Part shown: piece after piece, positions 1 through 5,218 of the stretch | Layout: every line of letters starts with the position of its first letter | Numbering within the stretch: position 1 is the stretch's first letter | Source of the DNA: an uncultured Porphyromonadaceae bacterium | Lineage (GTDB): Bacteria; Bacteroidota; Bacteroidia; Bacteroidales; Muribaculaceae | Direction of reading: 5' to 3' | Assembly: GCA_947175225.1 (NCBI GenBank) | Contig: CAMWLX010000133.1 | Coordinates: forward strand, 1 to 8,443 | DNA: 8,443 bases | Program-made: the position numbers and the translations under genes | The notes under the pieces: generated by a model | The model's database searches: none | Seen by the model: only the letters and a program-made list of their open reading frames with translations | What the model was told of the DNA's origin: nothing

Positions 1-186
1 GTCTGCTGGGTGAAGTCTTGCGGATGCGATAGTACACGTACTCCTGTCTGGTCTTTAGTTGTCTGGCGTATGCTTACTATAGATTGATGGAGTGCTTTTT
101 GTTTGATGGAGGGGATGGTCGTTTCACCTTCGACAAACCTGCTGCGCGATGGGGGGAGGTTATGGGGGATAGGGGGAGTAAAGGGC

Positions 187-205
187 GCAAGACCCTTGGT
201 CTTGC
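187..205. repeat. Perfect 8-bp inverted repeat (hairpin)
   Basis: GCAAGACC (187-194) pairs perfectly with GGTCTTGC (198-205) around a 3-nt CTT loop. No T tract follows on either strand, so it is not a typical terminator. The role is unknown. Confidence 0.6.
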
Positions 206-258
206 CACTGAACCTAAAACACCGACTGGGTATAAATATAATGAAGAATAAATTGATT

Positions 259-280
259 ATTTTCGTGAAGTCACGAAAAT
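259..280. repeat. Perfect 10-bp inverted repeat
   Basis: ATTTTCGTGA (259-268) and TCACGAAAAT (271-280) form a perfect palindrome with a 2-nt centre. The tiny spacer fits a dimeric protein-binding site better than an RNA hairpin loop, but no neighbouring gene start makes an operator role obvious. Confidence 0.6.
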
Positions 281-353
281 GGTCAGGAAATTGAACACGT
301 ATGGGTCTTTGGTGGTCTGTTTGGCGAGATCGCTTTGTAATTTTGCCGTTTTG

Positions 354-380
354 AAATCGGCTACATCCTGTAGCCGATTT
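354..380. repeat. Perfect 12-bp stem, 3-nt loop hairpin
   Basis: AAATCGGCTACA (354-365) pairs perfectly with TGTAGCCGATTT (369-380) around the loop TCC. The stem is strong and GC-rich in its middle, with A/T bases at its base. The sequence after it (acaatttt) gives only a weak T run, so a terminator role is possible but not clear. It sits immediately before the open frame of the gene fragment at 355-534, within a few bases of the stop codon (352-354) that closes that frame upstream. Confidence 0.65.
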
Positions 381-534
381 ACAATTTTGCGGTAGCGGGC
401 TTCCTAATGTTCCGGATGCTGTTCTTGCCGGTCTTCAGTCTGCGCCTGTAGAGATGCAAGGAAATTATTTCTCTCTTAAGGCTAAGCTTCCACATGATGA
501 TGAATTCAATATCATATTGAATAAGGCTCGATAA
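355..534 (+). pseudogene. 3' remnant of an unidentified protein-coding gene
   Basis: A plus-strand frame is open from after the TGA at 352-354 to the TAA at 532-534. From about 397 its translation looks like real protein: it begins GLPNVPDAVLAGLQSAP and ends LPHDDEFNIILNKAR. The stop is followed within 25 bases by a convincing terminator, as at the end of a true transcription unit. There is no normal start codon upstream; the only ATG in the frame (454) would leave 26 residues. The simplest reading is the C-terminal end of a gene whose front was lost by deletion or rearrangement, with the join somewhere near the hairpin at 354-380. I do not recognise the family. A genuinely very short gene starting at 454 is less likely. 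Confidence 0.4.
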
Positions 535-556
535 GATTATTCTTTTAAAATATAAT

Positions 557-598
557 AGCACCGGATTTTCAGCGAGGGTTGGGAACCGGTGCTTTTTT
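557..598 (+). terminator. Rho-independent terminator
   Basis: AGCACCGG (557-564) pairs perfectly with CCGGTGCT (586-593), and a run of six T (593-598) follows directly. It lies just after the stop codon of the gene remnant at 534 and insulates the downstream dus gene. Confidence 0.8.
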
Positions 599-673
599 CT
601 TCGGCTTCCGCCTCAGCGCAGTAAAAAAGAATGCTTATGTATGGTAGGGGTGGGGGATATTGGAAAAATTTAG

Positions 674-681
674 TAATTTTG
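674..681 (+). promoter_or_regulatory. Probable -7 box before dus, near-leaderless
   Basis: TAATTTTG matches the Bacteroidota -7 consensus TAnnTTTG. It lies so close to the dus ATG at 686 that transcription would begin within a few bases of the start codon, giving an almost leaderless mRNA. No clear TTTG-like -33 box is seen at the expected distance, so the call is moderate. Confidence 0.45.
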
Positions 682-685
682 CGGT

Positions 686-1585
686 ATGGAAAAGGAATTT
701 AAGTTGATGGTGGCTCCGATGCAGGGGCTGACGGAGGCGGCTTGGCGGAGTGTGCATTTCCGGCTTTTCGGTGAAGGACAGAGAGATGTGGAGTATTTTA
801 CGCCGTTTATTCGGGTGGAGAAGGGAGAGGTCAGGGCTCGGGATCTTCGGGATTTTACTTCGGGACTTAATGTGGGGATGAGGCTTACTCCACAGATTAT
901 TTTCCGCGATGTGGAGGAGTGGAGGATGCTTGTCGAGACTCTTGCCACAAATGGGGCTGAGCGGATTGATCTGAATATGGGGTGCCCTTTTGTGCCTCAA
1001 GTAAGAAAAGGGAGAGGTGCCGGGATTCTGAATTATCCTGATAAGATAGCTCAGATAGCTAATGAGATGACGCATTATACTGACATTCAGTTTTCTGTTA
1101 AGATGCGTCTGGGTGTGGATGATCCGGGAGAGGCTTTAGCTTTGGTCGAGCTACTGAATGAGATGCCATTGCGGCATGTCACTGTGCATCCTCGCACTGC
1201 TAAACAACAGTATAAAGGGAATCTTTTGCTTGAGGATATGAAGGCGTTTAGCTCAAAACTGCGGCATCCTGTAATTTTCAATGGGGAGATTTCTACGCCG
1301 ATGCAGATTGAGGAGTTGGCTCAGAGATATGATGGAGTGATGATAGGGAGGGGGATATTGGCTCGACCTTCGCTTTTTGCTGAATATCGGAGCGGAAGAG
1401 AATGGAGTGTAAAAGATAGAGAAGAGGCATTTCTAAGTCTTTTGAGAAACACATCTTCTGTGCTTGAGGATATTTTGTGCGGCTCGGCTCAACTTAGGGA
1501 TAAGATGAAACCTTATTGGGAATATGCACCTGCTACTTTGGATAAAAAGATTGTCAAGCAGGGTAAAAAGTCCGGGAGTGTTTGA
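686..1585 (+). CDS. dus: tRNA-dihydrouridine synthase (Dus family)
   Basis: This FMN-dependent enzyme reduces specific uridines of tRNA to dihydrouridine in the cytoplasm, using NAD(P)H. The 299-residue protein has the complete family pattern: APMQGLTEAAWR near the N terminus (flavin-binding strand and loop), NMGCP with the catalytic cysteine at residue 100, SVKMRLG at 137-143, HPRT at 168-171, NGEI at 199-202 and MIGRG at 219-223 (phosphate binding of FMN), then a helical C-terminal domain of tRNA-binding type. The length is typical or slightly short for the family. The chosen ATG puts the first barrel strand (FKLMVAPM) right after a few leader residues. No Shine-Dalgarno sequence is visible. 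The gene stands alone and converges on the HAD gene, 46 bp away, without an obvious hairpin between them. Which Dus subgroup it belongs to, and so which tRNA position it modifies, cannot be told by eye. Confidence 0.93.
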   Translation: MEKEFKLMVAPMQGLTEAAWRSVHFRLFGEGQRDVEYFTPFIRVEKGEVRARDLRDFTSGLNVGMRLTPQIIFRDVEEWRMLVETLATNGAERIDLNMGCPFVPQVRKGRGAGILNYPDKIAQIANEMTHYTDIQFSVKMRLGVDDPGEALALVELLNEMPLRHVTVHPRTAKQQYKGNLLLEDMKAFSSKLRHPVIFNGEISTPMQIEELAQRYDGVMIGRGILARPSLFAEYRSGREWSVKDREEAFLSLLRNTSSVLEDILCGSAQLRDKMKPYWEYAPATLDKKIVKQGKKSGSV

Positions 1586-1631
1586 TCGAAAGAGATGATG
1601 CCGACGAAGCGGAATAATTTGGAGATCTGAG

Positions 1632-2282
1632 TTAATTCATATATCGGGTTACACCGACTTCGTGAAAGCGGTCGGCCGTCTTTTGTGTTGGATTGACGAT
1701 TATAGAGAGCCCGGGATAGGCAGCTGCTGTAGGAAGATCGTCAGTGTGGTCAGTGATGAATGATGAAAGCCGAAGATTTTTTTGAGCCAACAACTGCTCC
1801 ACTGCATCACGCTTAGCATATCCTTTCATCTCTTCATAATCATCTTGGCACTCGGAAAAACTTGTAGCTATTGCACCATCATATCCCAACAACTTGCATA
1901 ATGGAAGCGTATATTCTTCCAGGGCTGCCGTGGCTATGTATGTTTCACACCCCAATTGTCGGTTTGACTCTACAAAATCCCGGACATGTGGATTTATATC
2001 TTCAGAAATTAATTCCGCTAAATTATCCCAATCAGAATCTTGAAGATGGATCAAAGCTTTCTTTGTCAGATGCCATTTCATGCTTTTATGGTTGACACAG
2101 CGCACACTTCTGAGGCCTACCCATAAGAGGGCGCTAATAGCAGCGCCATATGCATGCCGCTTCATAAGCAGTCCAGGCAAACGCTTCATGAAAATATGCA
2201 TTGAATTGCCTGCGATAAGAGTGCCGTCAAGATCTACAATAGTTGCTCCTTTCAGCGTTTGTCTTTGTAATCGTTCGACCAT
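1632..2282 (-). CDS. HAD-superfamily phosphatase (subfamily IB-like)
   Basis: A 216-residue soluble hydrolase with all HAD motifs: VDLDGTL with nucleophile Asp17 and Asp19; the motif II threonine in IATAALEEY (Thr118); a lysine of motif III in YEEMKGYAKRDAV (Lys153 or Lys157); and ITDHTDDLP with Asp178 and Asp182 as metal ligands. A long helical cap insert (about residues 25-105) after motif I is typical of the IB (phosphoserine phosphatase-like) group. Family members remove phosphate from small molecules or glycolipids. It is the last gene of a three-gene operon, and its ATG overlaps the end of the phosphoribosyltransferase gene by 31 bp, implying coupled translation. In this setting I infer that it removes the 5-phosphate left after phosphoribosyl transfer to a glycan, as the PRP phosphatase does in ribofuranose biosynthesis. 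A general sugar-phosphate phosphatase is the alternative. Confidence 0.85.
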   Translation of the reverse strand: MVERLQRQTLKGATIVDLDGTLIAGNSMHIFMKRLPGLLMKRHAYGAAISALLWVGLRSVRCVNHKSMKWHLTKKALIHLQDSDWDNLAELISEDINPHVRDFVESNRQLGCETYIATAALEEYTLPLCKLLGYDGAIATSFSECQDDYEEMKGYAKRDAVEQLLAQKNLRLSSFITDHTDDLPTAAAYPGLSIIVNPTQKTADRFHEVGVTRYMN

Positions 2283-2854
2283 GGGAATCTAATCAATGTT
2301 CTGTTTCGGTATAGTGTATAGTCGGCATGTAAACGAGGTGAATGTGTCGTTTCGGTCACAACCGCAATACGGAGTATAGATTTAGGGTTCAATTTGGTTA
2401 ACGAATTGACTATTGCAATTAGTGTGTCGCCACTGTCAATAGCGTCATCAATTATTAGAATCTTAGGAGAAATAGCCTTGCCAAGAAGATTGGCAAGCCC
2501 AACCGGAACATCCACATTTGGATCACGCCCCGGTCCTTTGATCTTACGGCGCATCTCAAGCAGAGCTGACTCCACCATCCTCATCTTATCGAGTATTGGG
2601 AGTGGAAGACTTTTCAACAGCTTTCCCAATAATCCACTTTTTCTTTTAGTAGAAGGGCGTTGGAGAGTCAGGTCATATCTTTCTTGATATCGATCTTTAG
2701 CAAAATGATTGCAGAAAGAATCGCAGACGAATGAGCCGCCACGCCGGATAGCCACAATGGCATCAAAACAGCCAATATCATCTTCCTCTACCATTCGCGC
2801 AAGTTTCGCAGTATGCAGGTCGAATTCGTGAGGGGAAAGTGTCAGAACTTGCAT
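2252..2854 (-). CDS. Phosphoribosyltransferase, probably glycan-directed (gPRT-like)
   Basis: A 200-residue type I phosphoribosyltransferase. The PRPP-binding loop is KILIIDDAIDSGDTL (131-145), with the paired acids Asp136-Asp137 and the Gly-Asp-Thr turn that grips the phosphate. VAIRRGGSFVCDSF (34-47) is the family's N-terminal PPi-loop region. The end (RFPWSND, 189-195) recalls the FPWE ending of purine-type transferases. Between these lies an unusually long insert (about 52-128), rich in basic residues and predicted helix, unlike compact nucleobase-salvage enzymes. The gene overlaps the upstream glycosyltransferase by 13 bp and the downstream HAD phosphatase by 31 bp. That context argues against purine salvage and for transfer of ribose-5-phosphate from PRPP to a sugar acceptor, the gPRT activity described for ribofuranose-containing bacterial polysaccharides. 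The fold is certain from the motifs; the acceptor is inferred. Confidence 0.82.
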   Translation of the reverse strand: MQVLTLSPHEFDLHTAKLARMVEEDDIGCFDAIVAIRRGGSFVCDSFCNHFAKDRYQERYDLTLQRPSTKRKSGLLGKLLKSLPLPILDKMRMVESALLEMRRKIKGPGRDPNVDVPVGLANLLGKAISPKILIIDDAIDSGDTLIAIVNSLTKLNPKSILRIAVVTETTHSPRLHADYTLYRNRTLIRFPWSNDYKDKR

Positions 2855-3780
2855 AACAGTTGTATTACCGGCATTCCTAAATATGACACCAAGGCTCCAA
2901 GTTTATTCTTCACCCTTACCTTGCCATCAGTAATCTCATTAAATCTCTGCTTCTTTATCGCATTCCAACATCTCTCTTTTTGCACCGGATTGTCAATGCC
3001 ATTGCGTGTCATCTCAATAAGGATATTGAAATGAGCGCTGAATCGTCGGTCGAGGGCAGCTTTGTATAATTCAGGCGAACGGCTTTTCATATGCTCCACA
3101 ATCCTGTCTGTCACATCAAGGACGTCAAGGCGGGCATCAGACCATTTATTGATAAAGCTTCCCGGAGTATCTCGGTAGAAGTATACGACTCGATCAAGGA
3201 TGCAAACGCTATCTACAAGTTCGAATGCTTGATAGAAAAAATCAAGATCTTCATAGCGGCATGTGCGAAAGCGAAGTTTCGGCTCCCCCATAAATATTGA
3301 TTTATGATATATCACACCACATGGGCTATTGAGTATTATCGATTGATATAGTCCGATGAGAATAGCCTGATCTGAATGAACAGTCATTGAATGTCCGTTA
3401 CCTTTTGGGGCAGACTTTGGAACTTCTCTAACATATTTTCCCACCACTATTTTGGCTCCACTACTTTTTGCATGAGTTATCAGGACTTCTAAAGCATCCG
3501 GAGGCATGACATCGTCAGCATCCATGAAAGCGATCCACTCCCCTTTTGCTACATCTATGCCCCGGTTGCGAGCTGACGAGACTCCGGCATTTTGTTGGTT
3601 GATAAGCCTGAACCTGGGATCCGAATTTGAGAACGCCATGCACACTTCCTCGGATCCATCTGTCGAACCATCATTGACCATAATGACCTCAAAGTCTTTA
3701 AAGGTCTGATCTTGAAGCGATTTCAAGGCTCCACGCAGCCAACCACCACCATTATATATAGGCATAATTACGGAAATCAT
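2842..3780 (-). CDS. Family 2 glycosyltransferase (GT-A fold)
   Basis: A 312-residue inverting glycosyltransferase that should add a sugar from a nucleotide-sugar donor to a growing glycan at the cytoplasmic face of the membrane. The N-terminal half is a textbook GT2 domain: ISVIMPIYNGGGWLRGAL (2-19), VIMVNDGSTDGS (32-43), NAGVSSARNRGI (64-75) and FMDADD (85-90) holding the metal-binding DxD (Asp87, Asp89). CRYEDLDFF (174-182) carries the acidic residues usual near the acceptor base. The C-terminal 100 residues are less conserved and end in a hydrophobic stretch (GALVSYLGMPVIQLL), which may touch the membrane; no clear transmembrane helix is seen. It is the first gene of the operon, has a good promoter 37 bp upstream, and overlaps the phosphoribosyltransferase start by 13 bp. 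Donor and acceptor cannot be read from the sequence. Confidence 0.92.
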   Translation of the reverse strand: MISVIMPIYNGGGWLRGALKSLQDQTFKDFEVIMVNDGSTDGSEEVCMAFSNSDPRFRLINQQNAGVSSARNRGIDVAKGEWIAFMDADDVMPPDALEVLITHAKSSGAKIVVGKYVREVPKSAPKGNGHSMTVHSDQAILIGLYQSIILNSPCGVIYHKSIFMGEPKLRFRTCRYEDLDFFYQAFELVDSVCILDRVVYFYRDTPGSFINKWSDARLDVLDVTDRIVEHMKSRSPELYKAALDRRFSAHFNILIEMTRNGIDNPVQKERCWNAIKKQRFNEITDGKVRVKNKLGALVSYLGMPVIQLLCKF

Positions 3781-3816
3781 ATGGGTTGTTCGAAAAGGTT
3801 ATTGTGTATAGGAATG

Positions 3817-3848
3817 CAAAGATAGTGATTTATTTTGGAATAGACAAC
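3817..3848 (-). promoter_or_regulatory. Promoter of the GT-PRT-HAD operon
   Basis: Read on the minus strand, GTTG (3848-3845) is followed after 20 bases by TATCTTTG (3824-3817), an exact match to the Bacteroidota -7 box TAnnTTTG with correct spacing from a TTG-type -33 box. Transcription should start about 35 bp before the glycosyltransferase ATG. Confidence 0.75.
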
Positions 3849-3850
3849 AG

Positions 3851-3881
3851 AAAGAGCCACTGCCGGGAGCAGTGGCCCTTT
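3851..3881 (-). terminator. Terminator after the rubredoxin gene
   Basis: GCCACTGC (3856-3863) and GCAGTGGC (3869-3876) form a perfect 8-bp stem around a 5-nt loop. AAAG and CTTT outside it can extend the stem across a one-base mismatch. It lies about 30 bp after the rubredoxin stop and is followed on the minus strand by a modest T-rich run (TCTTTCTGTT). It abuts the promoter of the next minus-strand operon and so separates the two units. Confidence 0.7.
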
Positions 3882-3910
3882 GCCTTTATTATTTAGATTG
3901 TATGCCTTGC

Positions 3911-4078
3911 TTAGTCTTCCGGTTCTTCTACGAAGTCATCTTTACCTACACCGCAGACAGGACATACCCAGTCGTTAGGGATATCTTCAAAAGCTGTACC
4001 GGGAGCGATGCCACCATCGGGATCACCTACTTCCGGATCATAAATCCAATCGCAAACTTCACATCTGTATTTTTTCAT
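3911..4078 (-). CDS. rd: Rubredoxin
   Basis: A 55-residue protein that carries one iron atom held by four cysteines and passes single electrons in the cytoplasm. It begins MKKYRCEVCDWIYDPEVGDP. The iron ligands are Cys6 and Cys9 in the first knuckle (CEVC) and Cys39 and Cys42 in the second (CPVC). The family's aromatic and turn residues are in place (Tyr4, Trp11, Tyr13, IAPGTAFEDIPNDW, Asp47-Phe49). The length is standard and the tail is strongly acidic (EEPED). In anaerobes rubredoxins feed electrons to oxygen- and peroxide-detoxifying enzymes such as rubrerythrin or flavodiiron proteins. No such partner is next to it here; the gene stands alone, between its terminator and the divergent deoC. 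I saw no clear -7 box upstream. Confidence 0.97.
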   Translation of the reverse strand: MKKYRCEVCDWIYDPEVGDPDGGIAPGTAFEDIPNDWVCPVCGVGKDDFVEEPED

Positions 4079-4168
4079 AGTCAGATAAATTTAAAGGGTT
4101 TCTAAAAATTTGTTTTCACATATCTAAACCCATAAGTGCCCTATTTGGTTTAATGTATATGAAAAAAA

Positions 4169-4200
4169 TTTGGCATAGTCCATGATTTTTTCTATTTTTG
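4169..4200 (+). promoter_or_regulatory. Promoter of deoC
   Basis: TTTG (4169-4172) and TATTTTTG (4193-4200) match the Bacteroidota -33 and -7 boxes with 20 bases between them. The start of transcription would be near 4207, leaving an A-rich leader of about 30 bases before the deoC ATG and no Shine-Dalgarno sequence. The rest of the 160-bp gap to the rubredoxin start is AT-rich with no other feature that I can support. Confidence 0.75.
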
Positions 4201-4238
4201 CGTGAAAATATAACCTAAAATATAAAGACAAGCAGTAG

Positions 4239-5117
4239 ATGGATAAATATCAAGAAGCAATCGCCGCATCGGGTGTGACAGGCGATGATGAAGTCGTAAA
4301 GGCTGAAGTAAGGAAAATTACAGATGGAGCCGGGGAATATGCATCAAAAGACGTGTATGAATTTCTTCTGAACTCAATCGATCTCACCACTCTCGCTACA
4401 GATGACAGCGTCAAGAGTGTGGTTGCTTTCACAGAGAAAGTAAACAACTTTGACAGTGACTATCCACAATACAAGAATGTGGCGGCAATATGCGTATATT
4501 CCAATTTTGCGGAAGTTGTACGCAACACACTCGATGTGCCCGGAGTGGATGTAGCAGTAGTAGCAGGTTGTTTCCCAAGTGCACAGACTTTTATTGAGGT
4601 TAAGGTAGCAGATGTGGCAATGGCAGTTCTCGGAGGAGCCGACGAAGTTGACATTGTCTTCCCAGTAGGTATGTATAAGGACGGAGACTATGAGGGTCTA
4701 TGCGATGAAATCGTAGAGATGAAGCATGCAGCACGCGGTGCAAAACTAAAAGTGATCCTCGAATCAGGTCTTCTCAAGACAGCAGAGGATATACGCAGGG
4801 CTTCAATTCTTTCCCTCTATAGCGAGGCAGACTTCCTAAAGACCTCTACCGGCAAGATATATCCGGGAGCAAGCTTGGAAGCAGCCTGGGTGATGTGCCA
4901 GTGTATAAAAGAATACTATCAGGCTACCGGGCGCAAGGTGGGATTCAAATGCTCGGGCGGCATCCGCACGACTGATGAGGCACTCAAGTATTATGCAATC
5001 GTCAAGGAAGTGCTTGGTGACGAATGGCTTTGCCATGACCTTTTCCGCATTGGTGCAAGTTCGCTTGCAAACGCAGTGCTTTCAAGCCTTGAAGGTACTG
5101 AAGTGAAATACTTCTGA
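4239..5117 (+). CDS. deoC: Deoxyribose-phosphate aldolase
   Basis: DeoC reversibly splits 2-deoxyribose-5-phosphate into glyceraldehyde-3-phosphate and acetaldehyde, the last step of deoxynucleoside breakdown. The 292-residue protein is an aldolase TIM barrel with the key segments: VAAICVYSNF (81-90), GADEVDIVFPVG (133-144) with the proton-relay acid, KVILESGLL (171-179), DFLKTSTGK (198-206) with the Schiff-base lysine Lys201, VGFKCSGGIRT (234-244) with the second active-site lysine Lys237, and FRIGASS (269-275). It is longer than the E. coli enzyme (about 260 residues) because of an N-terminal helical extension of about 45 residues, like the longer bacterial and eukaryotic forms. The second-lysine motif reads FKCSGG rather than the common FKPAGG, a conservative change. 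The gene has its own promoter and terminator and no linked nucleoside phosphorylase or transporter in the window. Confidence 0.96.
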   Translation: MDKYQEAIAASGVTGDDEVVKAEVRKITDGAGEYASKDVYEFLLNSIDLTTLATDDSVKSVVAFTEKVNNFDSDYPQYKNVAAICVYSNFAEVVRNTLDVPGVDVAVVAGCFPSAQTFIEVKVADVAMAVLGGADEVDIVFPVGMYKDGDYEGLCDEIVEMKHAARGAKLKVILESGLLKTAEDIRRASILSLYSEADFLKTSTGKIYPGASLEAAWVMCQCIKEYYQATGRKVGFKCSGGIRTTDEALKYYAIVKEVLGDEWLCHDLFRIGASSLANAVLSSLEGTEVKYF

Positions 5118-5155
5118 TAATCATTTTGGATCCTGCATATAAAGCAGGCTATCTT

Positions 5156-5218
5156 ACAAAAATAGAAAGTCATCTCTTAAAAAATTAATATTCTTAAGAG
5201 ATGACTTTCTATTTTTGT
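5156..5218. terminator. Bidirectional terminator: perfect 25-bp inverted repeat
   Basis: Positions 5156-5180 and 5194-5218 are exact reverse complements (25 bp each) around a 13-nt AT-rich loop. The outer end of each arm holds five A (left) or five T (right), so RNA read from either side ends in a stem followed by a U run. It lies between the convergent deoC and antiporter genes and serves both. The right arm runs into the antiporter gene and contains its TAG stop. A smaller hairpin (CCTGC 5132-5136, GCAGG 5144-5148) precedes it on the deoC side. Confidence 0.85.

Larger units (their letters stand above)
1..353. other. Gene-free stretch at the left edge, possibly decayed DNA
   Basis: I cannot support a gene here. 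On the plus strand the longest ATG-started frame (103-294) has a composition unlike a protein and resembles no family I know. In one plus frame the first nine codons (3-29) end at a TAG at 28-30 and could be the last codons of a gene lying to the left, but this is too short to judge. On the minus strand one frame is free of stops from about 434 to the left edge, roughly 144 codons, but has no ATG, GTG or TTG start. The stretch contains two perfect short inverted repeats (187-205 and 259-280) and borders a third (354-380). No tRNA or other RNA gene was recognised. Confidence 0.5.

Noticed and set aside
31..42. Short palindrome AGTACACGTACT
   Set aside because: Only 5-bp arms; expected by chance and with no context.
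103..294. Plus-strand 63-codon frame in the left gene-free stretch
   Set aside because: No family resemblance and no promoter at a proper distance; it runs through two hairpins; composition not protein-like.
338..392. Two TAATTTTG-like strings (338-345 and CAATTTTG 382-389) as promoters
   Set aside because: The second deviates from the consensus, neither has a -33 box at a fitting distance, and no intact gene follows.
379..561. Minus-strand 60-codon frame across the gene tail
   Set aside because: Its opposite strand reads as a better protein tail with a matching terminator; the minus frame would start inside that terminator region.
635..1075. Minus-strand open frame of 146 codons (and another at 670-948) opposite dus
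   Set aside because: Antisense to an intact Dus gene; the translation is rich in His, Pro, Ser and Leu without any domain, as expected for a shadow frame.
2252..3780. Defence-system or toxin interpretation of the phosphoribosyltransferase-HAD pair
   Set aside because: No nuclease, sensor or membrane effector is present, and the overlapping glycosyltransferase points to glycan synthesis instead.
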